From: Symmachiella dynata
Lineage (GTDB): Bacteria > Planctomycetota > Planctomycetia > Planctomycetales > Planctomycetaceae
Direction: 5' to 3'
Assembly (NCBI RefSeq): GCF_007747995.1
Contig: NZ_CP036276.1
Coordinates: 7,678,001-7,742,000, forward strand
DNA: 64,000 nt
Below the pieces are notes generated by a model. The model saw only the letters and a list, made by a program, of their open reading frames with translations. It searched no databases and was not told where the DNA came from. Shown here in pieces: positions 9,327 through 19,650 of the stretch. Numbering within the stretch: position 1 is the first letter of the stretch; every line of letters starts with the position of its first letter. A program made the position numbers and the translations under genes.

Positions 9327-12300
9327 TTACGGCAAATAGACAAACTCCGGTGAGTTCATCAACGCCCACAACATATCTTCCATCCGTTCCCGCCAATCGG
9401 TGTTCAATCGCGACGTGGGTAAGTCACCTCGTTCGACGGCGCGTTGCAATTCGATTTTAATCGCATTGGCCCGCTCACTCAGATGATTCGACCAGGAGAC
9501 CATTCCCAACGGCAACCGCTGCGGTTTCTCGACGGCTTGTGGAAGATCTTCCAAACGTTCGACGTAACCGGGTGATAATAATTCCACAAACAGCGTTTGC
9601 TCCTGGGCCGTCGGTTTCCGCGTCAAGACACGCATGTAGACCCGTTCCACCAACCGCTCGACCGGTTGTTCTTCCTGAGCCAATCGCGTGAATGCACTGT
9701 CGTCCGAGAGGCGCGTCATGCGACGACCCAACACCCCGTTGGCCAACACCGCCGGTTGCCGGACAGTCGGATCGTCATCGCGCTCGGTGATCGGATTTTG
9801 CCGAGCACTCCGCCAACCGAATGTCTCTAGGAATGTCACAAACGGTTGGGCAAACGGCAATGCCAAACTGGGACGATCGCGCTCGTTCGATAACGAGGCA
9901 AACTCCCACGCCCGCAGCGGCTCGCCAAGGTTTGTTGCTGTATCCAGTTTCATCGCTCCGTCGGGATCCAAGCACAATTGCCCGGCCCGCAGCGGCTTGC
10001 CTGCCGCGGCGAACATCGAATCGACCAACTGCTCGGCCGACATCCGCCGTGGAACTTGGCCGGCGAATAGCTGAGTTTGCTCCTCCGACAATTCGCCAAT
10101 TTCGCTCTGGTAGGTCCGCGAATTCAAAATCAACCGCGCGATGTGCTTCAAGTCGTAATCATGCAGAACCAACTCGCGCGCCAAGTATTGCAACAACTCG
10201 GGATGCGATGGTTCGACATCGTGCCAATCGTCGACCGGTTCGACAAAACCGCGACCGAAATACCGTTTCCACATGCGATTGACGATCACCTCGGCAAACC
10301 GCGTATTGTGCGGCGACGTGATCAGAGCGGCCACATGCTCGCGAGGATCCGCTTGCGACGCAGCTGCTTCCGTCAGTGCCGCGTCATCAATCAATTCCGA
10401 AAAGGTCCATTCCGGTGCCACCTGCGATCCTGGTTTGAGCGTGACTTCGACAATCATCGAGGCGAGTGACTCTTCGTCACCCGGGACGCTACTTGTTTTG
10501 GGCACACGCAGCGGCTTGCGGTCGAGCATGGCCGCCAAGGCAAACAAATCTTGTTGTTTGTGATCATGAAACGGCGCATCGTGACAACGGGCGCAGGTCA
10601 TGTTCAGCCCCAAGAATGCCCGACCGATGATCTGTGCCTTGGCCGCCATCGGTACGTCGTTTTGGGTTGCCATCGCAAAGCCGGCCGGGCCTCCGAAACG
10701 ACGACTGCCGTCCATGCGAATCAACTCTGTGACAAATCGATCGAACGGTTTGTTGTCCGCCAACGATTCATGCAGCCAAAACCGAAACGGTCCGCTGTTG
10801 TTTAATTTGGGTTTGACCAATGAAGGATTCTCGGCCAGCACGTCTTGCCAATACCCCATCCAATTGTCCGCCCAGCCCGGTTCAGCCAACAACCGGTCAA
10901 TCGCCCTGCTCCGCCGATTCGGATCTTGATCCGCTTGAAATTCCGCGAGGTGTGCTTCGCTGGGAATCGTCCCCGTCACATCCAATGCCACCCGTCGCAA
11001 AAACGAATAGTCATCCGTCAACGCGGCCGGCGCGACTTTGGCTTTTTCCAGTTGCGCTAGAATGAAACGATCGATGTCATTGTAAACCTCTGCCGTTTCC
11101 GCAACTTCCGGCACCACCGGTTTGTCTTGCCCGGCAATCACGTCGCGCGCTGCTGCGTGCCGCTGTGCCCATTTTTCGGCTTCTGCACTGCCCGCCACGT
11201 GGCGACTTTCGGCGCTCAACTGTGCAATTCGCTGCCGCTCACCTCGTTTGAATTCCGTCCAACCTTCATCCGTCAACAAAAAGGTTCCGCCACTGCCTAC
11301 CAACCGGAAATCCTCACCCGGAGCAGCAATGCTGACCGAGGTTTCACCAAACTCCGGACGATGCCCCTGCCCTCCCACGATCATTTCAAACCGCAGATGG
11401 TGCCGCTTTCCGTCTCCTTCAATGACGGCGACCGTTTCGGTATCGCCGCGGCGCAAGGGGCGGATGTTGGGGGCTAAACTGGTATCCACATCAAAAACGC
11501 GCCCATGCGCGCTGCTGGAGATGCTGTGAAATTTCGTTTCCGCAATCAGTCGTCCATCCAAATACAGCCGCGCTGCATTGCGTGACCGCAACAAAATTTG
11601 CTGCGACCCGGCCGGGATTTCAAACGTTCCCGCCGCACGCAACAAAAACGGATTTGAGCGGTCCTTTTGCAGTCCCCGCGCATCATATTTCTTGGGAACC
11701 GCTACAAACGCCAACGTCGAAGTGGTAAAGCTTTCGACATATTTGGGCGGGCGGAATTCCCAAGAGCGGCGATTGGGCAGTCCTTCAAAAATATCGACCC
11801 ACAACGTCCCGTTGGGAATCTCTTCCCAAACAATCGGCCGCAGTTCGGGAGCCACATAGCGATAACGCGCGGCGATCCGTTCGGGTGCCAATGCTTGGCG
11901 GTACAGCGCAACTTCGTCCAAGGCACCGCCAAAGGCGCCGCCATGGAATGTCGACCCGATGCGGACTTCGTCGTCATCGACCACCGGTGCACGATCGGTC
12001 GCTCCGCCGGAATCCCAAACGCCTTTCACCGGTCGACCATCGATGTAACCGACCAAGCTTTTTTCTTCGCCAAACGTATACGTCACCGCCACATGGTGCC
12101 AACCGCTATCGCCGCCTAAACCCTCTTTCGAAGTCCAGCGATGCCATTCCCCCTTCTCGCCACGACTGCGAAACAAAAAGCTAAGCGTGCCGGTTGGGGA
12201 TTGCAGTCGCAAGGCCCAGTTCTGATTGTCACGCGCAAAATCAGGATGGTTCGTTCGCCCCTTGCCGATGATGTAGTGATAATCGCGGCCGCTGGTCAAT

Positions 12301-12719
12301 TTGGGATTCACCCAAGCCTCGATCGTGATCGCATCCCCCGTATCAAAATCCAAAGGACTGTCCGCCCCCGGATCAGCGATACGAACGTACGAGCCTTTGG
12401 CCGGCAAACGAACGGACAGGTTGTCGCTGCCGAATAACGGAAAATCGGGCGATTGCGGACCGGGCGCTCCTGGTGAGACTTTTCCCACCACAGTTCCGTC
12501 CAACAACGCTTCCGCCTCCGGGGCCGCTATTGTGTTGCGTACCGTATCGCCCTGAGCATCCTGAAACCGCCAATAGGCGATCGGTTCGTCTGCTTTGACG
12601 ATATCGGTATAACGATCAGACGGTTTATCGGTTTCTACTTCGGCAGCGAAGTTCGGCGTTGTGATTGCGCAGCCAATCAGAGCGGCACAAACGAGCGCGG
12701 TTCTCCTGTCCAACAGCAT
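9327..12719 (-). CDS. Secreted LamG-DUF1549-DUF1553 protein
   Basis: 1130 residues with a signal peptide (~1-25, ending FAAEV). A LamG/concanavalin-like domain (~45-290) starts with IAYWRFQDAQGD. A second beta-rich region extends to ~470. DUF1549 (~545-770) contains NMTCARCHDAPFHDHK, a CxxCH-type site, and DUF1553 (~815-1090) starts with HNTRFAEVIVNRMWKRYFGRG. This is the standard planctomycete PSCyt2/PSD1 architecture, but with LamG in place of the usual leading cytochrome domain. An AAGGA ribosome site lies before ATG 12719. It heads a three-gene minus-strand series with DUF1501 and the giant copper/haem protein. Role in extracellular polymer breakdown is often proposed for these families but not shown by the sequence. 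Confidence 0.92.
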   Translation of the reverse strand: MLLDRRTALVCAALIGCAITTPNFAAEVETDKPSDRYTDIVKADEPIAYWRFQDAQGDTVRNTIAAPEAEALLDGTVVGKVSPGAPGPQSPDFPLFGSDNLSVRLPAKGSYVRIADPGADSPLDFDTGDAITIEAWVNPKLTSGRDYHYIIGKGRTNHPDFARDNQNWALRLQSPTGTLSFLFRSRGEKGEWHRWTSKEGLGGDSGWHHVAVTYTFGEEKSLVGYIDGRPVKGVWDSGGATDRAPVVDDDEVRIGSTFHGGAFGGALDEVALYRQALAPERIAARYRYVAPELRPIVWEEIPNGTLWVDIFEGLPNRRSWEFRPPKYVESFTTSTLAFVAVPKKYDARGLQKDRSNPFLLRAAGTFEIPAGSQQILLRSRNAARLYLDGRLIAETKFHSISSSAHGRVFDVDTSLAPNIRPLRRGDTETVAVIEGDGKRHHLRFEMIVGGQGHRPEFGETSVSIAAPGEDFRLVGSGGTFLLTDEGWTEFKRGERQRIAQLSAESRHVAGSAEAEKWAQRHAAARDVIAGQDKPVVPEVAETAEVYNDIDRFILAQLEKAKVAPAALTDDYSFLRRVALDVTGTIPSEAHLAEFQADQDPNRRSRAIDRLLAEPGWADNWMGYWQDVLAENPSLVKPKLNNSGPFRFWLHESLADNKPFDRFVTELIRMDGSRRFGGPAGFAMATQNDVPMAAKAQIIGRAFLGLNMTCARCHDAPFHDHKQQDLFALAAMLDRKPLRVPKTSSVPGDEESLASMIVEVTLKPGSQVAPEWTFSELIDDAALTEAAASQADPREHVAALITSPHNTRFAEVIVNRMWKRYFGRGFVEPVDDWHDVEPSHPELLQYLARELVLHDYDLKHIARLILNSRTYQSEIGELSEEQTQLFAGQVPRRMSAEQLVDSMFAAAGKPLRAGQLCLDPDGAMKLDTATNLGEPLRAWEFASLSNERDRPSLALPFAQPFVTFLETFGWRSARQNPITERDDDPTVRQPAVLANGVLGRRMTRLSDDSAFTRLAQEEQPVERLVERVYMRVLTRKPTAQEQTLFVELLSPGYVERLEDLPQAVEKPQRLPLGMVSWSNHLSERANAIKIELQRAVERGDLPTSRLNTDWRERMEDMLWALMNSPEFVYLP

Positions 12720-12917
12720 GAGCGAGTCCTTACGACAGATCTAGTAACTTGGTAGTGGCCCTACCCTGCATTATACTGGTTTCCGCCCACGAAAAACCAT
12801 TGTAAGTGATGATCCAGCCGTGCATTTGTTCCGTTATCATGATTGCGTAGATTTGTGGCCGTATTGACCGGCCGCTTGCTTCCTTCCTCGGTTTTCGCCT
12901 TTCAGAAAGGCTTCTGA

Positions 12918-13859
12918 ATGCTCGCCGACGCGCCGCAGTCCGCGGATGAACAACTCGAAATCTCCTGCCAGTCGTGCGGCGCGACAGTGCTGGTGGCAGC
13001 GAATATGCGGACTGTGCAATGCCCGTATTGCGCTTCCACGTCGATCGTCGAACGCCCCCCCACAGCCGATCGCCCCGATCCGACCTTTGTTTTGGGCTTT
13101 GTCATCGATCGTGACCGAGCCAAAAAATCGGTACGGCGTTGGCTACGCAATAGCGGTGTCTTTGCCCGTTCCGACTTCAAAGAAGCAGCACCGGAGGTCT
13201 TGCAAGGGGTCTACGTGCCCGCCTATCTCTACGGTGCCGTCGCCCACACAAACTACACAGCCGATATCGGTGAAAACTACACCGAGACCGAAACCTACAC
13301 GACCACCGATGCCAAAGGAAACACCGTTGTTCGCACGCGGACCGTTACCCGCACCGAATGGCGACCGCTACGGGGTAACCACGCCTGCTACGTCCTCGAC
13401 GTGATCGTCACTGCTTCCCACGGCGTCAGCAACAACAAACTCGAAGCGATCGAGCCCTACGACCTCCGGGCACTGAACCGCTATTCCCACGCCGCGATCG
13501 CCGGCTGGATGGCCGAAGATCCGTCACGGACCCAAGAAGAATGTTTCCAACTCGCGCATAGAGAGAGCGTGCAAAAAGTGGGCCGGATGCTCGACGAATT
13601 CATGCCCGGCGACAGCCACCGCGACCTGCGCTACCACACCAATTTAAGCAACGAAGTCATCGACCTCGTGCTCCTGCCGCTCTGGACATTCGCCGTCAAA
13701 TACAACGAAACCAAACCCCCGGTACGAATTTTACTCAACGGCCAAACCGGCAAAATCACCGGCGACGTTCCGATCTCAGCGAAGAAAGTCACCACAGCAA
13801 TAATAGTCGGCTTGGGCATCATCCTCGCCATCATCCTATTCGTCGCCGCCTTTCAATGA
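12918..13859 (+). CDS. TFIIB-type zinc-ribbon protein with C-terminal membrane anchor
   Basis: 313 residues. An N-terminal zinc ribbon of four Cys is seen at ~18-42 (CQSCGAT then CPYCAST). A middle domain (~55-285) of mixed alpha/beta type follows, with a Thr/Glu-rich loop (YTETETYTTTDAKGNTVVRTRT), and a single C-terminal transmembrane helix (~290-312). Such proteins are often labelled helicase-like only because of the ribbon; no helicase motif is present. A C-terminal anchor with the bulk in the cytoplasm is likely. It is divergent from the LamG-DUF1549 gene. Function unknown. Confidence 0.8.
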   Translation: MLADAPQSADEQLEISCQSCGATVLVAANMRTVQCPYCASTSIVERPPTADRPDPTFVLGFVIDRDRAKKSVRRWLRNSGVFARSDFKEAAPEVLQGVYVPAYLYGAVAHTNYTADIGENYTETETYTTTDAKGNTVVRTRTVTRTEWRPLRGNHACYVLDVIVTASHGVSNNKLEAIEPYDLRALNRYSHAAIAGWMAEDPSRTQEECFQLAHRESVQKVGRMLDEFMPGDSHRDLRYHTNLSNEVIDLVLLPLWTFAVKYNETKPPVRILLNGQTGKITGDVPISAKKVTTAIIVGLGIILAIILFVAAFQ

Positions 13860-13887
13860 TCGTTGTTGTCGATTGGAAGGTTTTCAG

Positions 13888-13966
13888 TAGCCACAGATGA
13901 AACACGGATCAAACACAGATAAAAAGTTGCGTGGAGACATTTCCCAAACCGACCGCTTGCGGTCGT
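13888..13966 (+). repeat. Dispersed repeat, copy 1 (TAGCCACAGAT family)
   Basis: Begins TAGCCACAGATGAAACAC and ends with a small palindrome around CCGCTTGCGG after CCCAAACCGA. Related copies are at 62088-62157 (same strand) and 47933-48000 (opposite strand). Confidence 0.65.
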
Positions 13967-14142
13967 AAGCAGCGCGACTTGTCGTTTTGGCAATGGGCCA
14001 TCAGGCCTGTCCCCCGCCTGCCGCATCCCAACCGCAGTTGACACGCCGGGACCGGTTGGGCGACAATCGTTGCTGCACGCCCCATGACACCGTTATTTCC
14101 CTCCCCATGCCACGGTTTTCTTAAACGATAAAAGGTCTCACC

Positions 14143-15522
14143 ATGACGGCTCCCACCACTGCCTGTCGCGGACCGGTTAGTCGCCGTAGTTTTTTAGAAG
14201 CGGGGTCGCTGGCGCTGGGTGGATTGGGGCTGAGTGATTTGCTGCGGGGGCGCGCTGCTGCCAAAGAGGCGACGGGACTGGCCGATGATACGTCGGTGAT
14301 TCTCATTTGGCTGCAAGGCGGGCCGAGTCATCTGGAGACCTATGACCTCAAGCCTGAAGCACCGATTGATTATCGTGGCGAATGCAATCCGATCGCAACC
14401 GCTGCTCCCGGAATGGATATCTGTGAGCACCTGCCGATGCACGCCCAGGTGGCGGACAAAATCAACGTGATCCGCTCCATCTCGCACGGCTTCGCCAACC
14501 ACGCCGCCGGAGCGGGACGGTTTTTGTCCGGCTACAACCCATTCAAACTCCTCGATCCGCTCGGACAGTTTCCCTGTTTGGGACCGGTCGTCTCGAAGAT
14601 GTTAGAGGGCCGCCGCAATCCGGCCATGCCTCGCTACGTCGCCGACGCGTCGAACGTCTACGGCGGCGGCAGTGCTAGTCTTGGACCGGCGTATTTGCCA
14701 TTCGTTGTCGGTGGGGACCCGAACGCCCCTGACTTCAAGGTCAAAAACCTGTCGCTCTCCCCGGCGATCAAAGACCGCTTAGATGACCGCAGTTTGCTCC
14801 GCAAAGCGTTCGACGGACTCAACCGCGAAATCGATCAATCGCGCGTGATGGACTCGATGGACAAATACGATCGCGAAGCGGTCAGCCTCCTGACGAGTAA
14901 CAAGGCGCAGAACGCATTTGATTTGTCGCAGGAAAACCCCAAGGTCCGCGACAAATATGGCCGTCACAAATGGGGCCAACGCGCGCTGTTAGCGCGGCGA
15001 CTCGTTGAAGCAGGTACGAGTTTTGTGACCATGCAAATGCAAAATCCCAGCATCCCGGGGGCGATTGGCAACTGGGATATCCATGCGGTCAATGGACACC
15101 TTTTCGACGATGCCCGCGCACGTCTGCCGGTCTTTGACCAAGCCATCGCCGCCCTGGTCGAGGATCTTTATCAGCGCGGTTTGGACAAAAAAGTGATGCT
15201 GATCGTCTCGGGAGAATTCGGCCGCACGCCGCGGATCAATCCACAAAAAGGGACCGCATCGAAGGTGCTCCAACCGGGCCGCGATCACTATCCCGGCGCC
15301 ATGTCCGTACTCGTTTCCGGCGGCGGCATGCAAACCGGACAAGTCATCGGTTCGACAACCGCCAAGGGCGAACGCCCCAAGGATCGCAAGCTGGACCCCA
15401 ACGACCTGTTGGCGACGATCTACCGTTTTCTGGGCATTGACTACGCAGAAATGGTCCCCGACAACAACGGCCGCCCGGTCCCGTTGATTCCCTTTGGGAC
15501 ACCGATCCGCGAGTTGCTGTAG
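14143..15522 (+). CDS. DUF1501 Tat-exported protein (second copy)
   Basis: 459 residues. Twin-arginine signal SRRSFLEAGSLALGGLGL near the N-terminus; DUF1501 hallmarks VILIWLQGGPSHLETYDLKP, LIVSGEFGRTPRIN, RDHYPGAMSVLVSGGGM and a C-terminal NGRPVPLIPFGTPIREL. AAGG lies shortly upstream of ATG 14143. It stands alone rather than next to a DUF1549/1553 gene, and converges on the M48 protease gene with 47 bases between stops. An exported hydrolase-like fold is inferred; substrate unknown. Confidence 0.92.
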   Translation: MTAPTTACRGPVSRRSFLEAGSLALGGLGLSDLLRGRAAAKEATGLADDTSVILIWLQGGPSHLETYDLKPEAPIDYRGECNPIATAAPGMDICEHLPMHAQVADKINVIRSISHGFANHAAGAGRFLSGYNPFKLLDPLGQFPCLGPVVSKMLEGRRNPAMPRYVADASNVYGGGSASLGPAYLPFVVGGDPNAPDFKVKNLSLSPAIKDRLDDRSLLRKAFDGLNREIDQSRVMDSMDKYDREAVSLLTSNKAQNAFDLSQENPKVRDKYGRHKWGQRALLARRLVEAGTSFVTMQMQNPSIPGAIGNWDIHAVNGHLFDDARARLPVFDQAIAALVEDLYQRGLDKKVMLIVSGEFGRTPRINPQKGTASKVLQPGRDHYPGAMSVLVSGGGMQTGQVIGSTTAKGERPKDRKLDPNDLLATIYRFLGIDYAEMVPDNNGRPVPLIPFGTPIRELL

Positions 15523-15569
15523 GCACGTCACCATTGCATGCTGGGCGGTAGCTTTCCACGACGGACGGT

Positions 15570-17105
15570 TCAATCAAACGGAATCGGCGGGAGCGTCTCG
15601 ACCGATGGCTGAGTCGGCTCCTCTTCTTTTTCAAACAATTTCTCTACCGGATCCATGTTCTGCGGTTTGATGGGGGACCCAATGTCGCGATACAAGTCCC
15701 AGGTGACGTTTTTAGATAGGCCTTCAAAATTCTGAAACAGCTTCGACGCCGGTCCGTCAACATGAAAAATCCCCGGAGCCTTTTCCCGCTCCGAACTAGC
15801 GATACGATCTTTATCGCACGGATGCGTATCAAAGATGCCGGTCTTTTCCTCATCGCCTGACTGCTTGATTTGGCGCAGCGCTTTCGGTGTTAATTCATCG
15901 CCCATTTTCAGCATCACTTTGGCTAGGTCGTCTGGATACAAACCTTGATTCAGCAACCCCACGACAGCTTGCTGAGTTAATCCGTAGGCCACACCCAATT
16001 GCCGGATTCGATGCGATGTCTCGGCGAATGTCTCCGAGCCGGCGACGCGGGTCTCATAGCGGTCCGCATCGTATTCCATCTGCCGCAACATGAATCCGCT
16101 GACCGCATGTCCTACGAGCATAAGGAACCAGAGCACGCCACGAGTGATCGCCACACACAATTGGCTGAGCAATAAAATCCAGCCGATCCGAAAATCGACT
16201 TCCGAAGCGGTCTCCGCCAACCATTCATCCCACTCGTCCCGTTCGTAAACAACGCGGGCAAACCAGCCGTTGACGTTTCGTACAATATACGTCAACCGCA
16301 TCCCCACACCTTGGCTAAAATGGCCGAATTCATGGGCCAGTACGCCGGTGAGCTGCCGAGCAGAAAGCCCGGCTGCTAAGGGAATGCCGATGGTCAAAAC
16401 CAAATCCGATCCAAAAAAACTCAACCAACCACGGCGAAATCGCGCGGATGCGTTTAATTCATAATCGATGTCAATACGTCGCGGTTGCGGCGCCCCAACA
16501 ACTTCGCAAATGCGTTCAACAAGCGCGAAGATCAACGGCTCTCCCGCATTGGTCAGCGAACGGCGGCGGACATGTTTGGCCGGTCGCGCAAATAACGGTT
16601 TGATCATAAACAGCACGAGAATCCCGCCAATAACCAACGGCGCGAGATAGACCAGAAACACCATAATCATGCCGCGGCCGCGGGCGGCTCCCAGCATGCC
16701 GGTGTGGTTGACCGCATGGTAGTAGACCGCATATCCGGTCAGGCCAATCAGAGCCACGTACAGCAACGGAAGCACGACCATGACGATGGTCACCAACAAA
16801 ATACCGAATCGGTACACGATCGATCGTCGAACCGGTTTGATGTCACCCCGAAATGCGCGGTTTAGCCATCGCGCAGGGTCGGTCGTGGCCGGCGTTTTCT
16901 TTTTGCCATTCGTGCGTCGCTGTGCCGTCGCCGCGGGATCCGACCGTGATTGGGTGGTTTGAGCCTTGATACTCTTCGGTGAAGTACGAGGAGTGGGTAG
17001 GGTGAATACTGAACTGCATTTGGGGCATTTCCGTTTTTTGCCCGCAAGTTCGGGAGCGACTTTGAAAACTGCCGCACACTCTGGACATTTCGCCTGGAAG
17101 GACAT
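15570..17105 (-). CDS. M48-family membrane metalloprotease with N-terminal zinc ribbon
   Basis: 511 residues. Residues 7-30 form an MJ0042-like zinc ribbon (CPEC...CPKC), followed by a basic, low-complexity linker to ~95. Two hydrophobic segments (~100-130 and ~145-172) are probable membrane helices. The peptidase motif HEFGH is at 258-262, and a downstream EYDADRYE probably supplies the third zinc ligand. A further hydrophobic stretch lies between them. The fold is that of HtpX/M48 quality-control proteases. A zinc ribbon at the front is a planctomycete-style addition, perhaps for substrate or partner binding. The C-terminus is acidic and Pro-rich. Confidence 0.9.
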   Translation of the reverse strand: MSFQAKCPECAAVFKVAPELAGKKRKCPKCSSVFTLPTPRTSPKSIKAQTTQSRSDPAATAQRRTNGKKKTPATTDPARWLNRAFRGDIKPVRRSIVYRFGILLVTIVMVVLPLLYVALIGLTGYAVYYHAVNHTGMLGAARGRGMIMVFLVYLAPLVIGGILVLFMIKPLFARPAKHVRRRSLTNAGEPLIFALVERICEVVGAPQPRRIDIDYELNASARFRRGWLSFFGSDLVLTIGIPLAAGLSARQLTGVLAHEFGHFSQGVGMRLTYIVRNVNGWFARVVYERDEWDEWLAETASEVDFRIGWILLLSQLCVAITRGVLWFLMLVGHAVSGFMLRQMEYDADRYETRVAGSETFAETSHRIRQLGVAYGLTQQAVVGLLNQGLYPDDLAKVMLKMGDELTPKALRQIKQSGDEEKTGIFDTHPCDKDRIASSEREKAPGIFHVDGPASKLFQNFEGLSKNVTWDLYRDIGSPIKPQNMDPVEKLFEKEEEPTQPSVETLPPIPFD

Positions 17106-17784
17106 CGCGCTTTTCCAATTCTTGATTTGATGTACGACATTGCATGCGCGAACCAGTCAGAAATGCGAAATTCATTTCATCGCTTAAAAAGTTTTTGAAA
17201 TCGCGCAGATTCAGCATACGGAGGGGGCACCAGGCAAGCAAGAAAAAATTGGGCGCAGGCCAAATCCTTCGACAACACGCAGTCCACTTGCTCAACCTGC
17301 GAATTGCGGGTGCCACGACTGACTTGAAGGCCCAAAAAGTCGCACCAATTATTGTGGCAAATAAACAATATTTTTCTTGATTCGACGAGCCAGTTGCGCA
17401 TACTAGCTCTTACGTCGAGTCGCTTCTGCGAATCCATCTCTTCGACGTTACAGAATGATGCCGTCAAGATTTCGAACCGGCCTTCGGTTTCGAAGTTTGG
17501 CCCATTTCGTATTTCCGAAGAGAGACACCATGCTTGCTCCCGCGCATCGCCGTTCGCATTCTCCCCTCTGCCATGACAATTTTCCGTTGTCGCTGCAGCT
17601 ACGGATCCGAACTTAGCAATCCGTTTCCGTGGCACAAAAAGTATGCGCGCATTTGCCGTCATGTCGTCAAGCCGTAGCTGTCATTTTGATGATACGTGAA
17701 AACGGACATGTCGTGGGAAAAGCTGGTTTCCATCTTTGGTCGTCGGTTCATCAGTTTCTCTACTTCTTTTGAAAGACGATTCTT
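17106..17784. other. Intergenic region of 679 bases without a supported gene
   Basis: Lies between the divergent M48 protease and trypsin-nuclease genes. Open frames here have no ribosome site, no recognisable domain and biased composition. The promoters of both flanking genes must be here, but I see no box convincing enough to call. Confidence 0.5.
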
Positions 17785-19650
17785 ATGAGTTCGTACACAT
17801 CTCCCTTGGATTCACTGCGACAAGATCACGAGGTCATGGAAAATCTCCGCGATCTCTTTGGCAGCCGTCGAAAAGTCGATGAGTTGGAATTGGCACAAGA
17901 AATTCATCCCCTCAACCGGCGAGCGATCGTCGAATTTCTTGATGACCCGGTGGGGCCGACGGAAAACCACAGCAGCGACGACGCATTTTTCTCCGAAGCG
18001 ATCGTGCTGGCGACCGGCCGTCCGTCGTTGTTCATTCAAGACAACGAAATCCAATTGGGTAACGTGCAACTACCCAACCTGAAACAACGCCTGGAGGCAA
18101 ACCGTGCGACCATTGAACATCCCATCCCGGCCATTGGTCGTGTTGAGTTGATGTTTCACCCGGACTACGAATGGGTGGGTACCGGTTGGTTGATTGAAGA
18201 TTTGATGTTGGTGACCAATCGTCATGTCGCCAACATCTTTGCGGAACGGCGCGGCGGCGCTTATGCCTTCCGGCAATTCGCTGGAAACACGGTCAGTGCC
18301 TGGATCGATTTTCGCGAGGAACATCATCGTGCGGATGCAATCGAAATCGAGGTCGAATCGATCCTGTACGTGGCGAACACGGGAAGTCGCAATCCCGACA
18401 TCGCCATTTTAAAGCTCCGCAATCAAGGCAATTTACCCCCACATTTAGAGTTAGCCGCTGCCGACGCAAACCAGCGCGATCATGTGGGAGTCGTCGGATA
18501 CCCGGCCTGGGATGGACGTCGCAATCCAGGACCGGCCATGTCGCGCATTTTTCAAGACATCTACAACGTCAAACGCTATGCGCCCGGGCAAATCGCCGAC
18601 GTGCGTAGCGGCGTGATCACACACGACTGCTCCACCTTGGGCGGCAACAGCGGTTCACCGGTGCTTGACCAAACAACAGGCAAGGTCGTCGGTTTGCATT
18701 TTGCGGGCCGCTTCATGTCGGAAAATTACGCGCTCCCTGTGAGTGCCATCAAGCGAGAACTACGCCGCGTATCCACTCAAGTCGCGGTCGACGATGTCCC
18801 GGTCCCCGTGGAATCGCTGAACAATCGCCGCGGATACGCTGAAGCGTTTTTAGGCAATCGTTCGCTCGCCGTTCCGCTACCAGCTTTGAACTCCGATCAA
18901 TTGGACCACGCCGCTCCCGTCAGCGGGCGGGAACGGGATCGCGGGATCGGCAAATACGTACTCGACTACACGCATTTTTCGGTCGTCATGAATAAAACCC
19001 GACGGCTCGCCTATTATGCTGCTGTCAATATCGACGGAACTCAAGAAGTGGCCGTACGACGAACGAATACCCGCTGGCGAGTGGATCCGCGCATCGACCG
19101 CAACCACCAACACGACAACGATCTGTATGTGCGGAATAAACTCGATCGCGGTCATCTGGTCCGACGCCTCGATCCCGTCTGGGGAGACTACAACGAAGCC
19201 AAGCGAGCCAACGACGATACGTTCCATTACACAAACGCCGCACCGCAACATGCCCGACTCAACCAGCGCGACTGGCTCGCACTGGAAGACTATCTGCTCG
19301 TCAACACCAACCAGGACGACCAAAAATTGACAGTCTTCACCGGACCGGTGTTCACCCGATGTGACACGGACTACCGCGGAACGACGTTGCCGGAGGACTT
19401 TTGGAAGGTGGCGGTCATGGTTCAGGACGACGACTTGCTGGCCACCGGTTATCTACTCAGCCAAAAACAATTCATGGATGACTTGGAATTTGTGATCGGT
19501 GAATTTCGCACCTATCAAACACCGATCCGAACGATCGAGCAATTGACGGGCCTGTCATTCGGCAGCCTCGCCGAGCACGACCCCCTCGATGCAACCGAAG
19601 CCTTTGGCTTTCCCACGATCAACAGCCCCAACGATATCATTTTGGGGTAA
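17785..19650 (+). CDS. Trypsin-like protease fused to DNA/RNA non-specific (NUC1) endonuclease
   Basis: 621 residues, no signal peptide. The N-terminal ~105 residues are acidic and unassigned. Residues ~110-335 are a trypsin-like serine protease with the complete triad: His147 (TNRHVA), Asp205 (NPDIAILKL), Ser289 (GGNSGSPV). Residues ~385-610 are a NUC1/EndoG-type nuclease with DRGH at 454-457, then TNAAPQHARLNQRDW with metal-ligand Asn493 and Glu501 at the Serratia-nuclease spacing. Absence of an export signal suggests a cytoplasmic, self-restrained toxin-like or damage-response enzyme, with the protease perhaps releasing or activating the nuclease; this is inference. An immunity gene is not evident next to it. 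Confidence 0.88.
   Translation: MSSYTSPLDSLRQDHEVMENLRDLFGSRRKVDELELAQEIHPLNRRAIVEFLDDPVGPTENHSSDDAFFSEAIVLATGRPSLFIQDNEIQLGNVQLPNLKQRLEANRATIEHPIPAIGRVELMFHPDYEWVGTGWLIEDLMLVTNRHVANIFAERRGGAYAFRQFAGNTVSAWIDFREEHHRADAIEIEVESILYVANTGSRNPDIAILKLRNQGNLPPHLELAAADANQRDHVGVVGYPAWDGRRNPGPAMSRIFQDIYNVKRYAPGQIADVRSGVITHDCSTLGGNSGSPVLDQTTGKVVGLHFAGRFMSENYALPVSAIKRELRRVSTQVAVDDVPVPVESLNNRRGYAEAFLGNRSLAVPLPALNSDQLDHAAPVSGRERDRGIGKYVLDYTHFSVVMNKTRRLAYYAAVNIDGTQEVAVRRTNTRWRVDPRIDRNHQHDNDLYVRNKLDRGHLVRRLDPVWGDYNEAKRANDDTFHYTNAAPQHARLNQRDWLALEDYLLVNTNQDDQKLTVFTGPVFTRCDTDYRGTTLPEDFWKVAVMVQDDDLLATGYLLSQKQFMDDLEFVIGEFRTYQTPIRTIEQLTGLSFGSLAEHDPLDATEAFGFPTINSPNDIILG

Noticed and set aside
17177-17662. Minus-strand open frame of 161 codons between M48 and trypsin-nuclease genes
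   Set aside because: No ribosome site, no domain and irregular composition; not supported.
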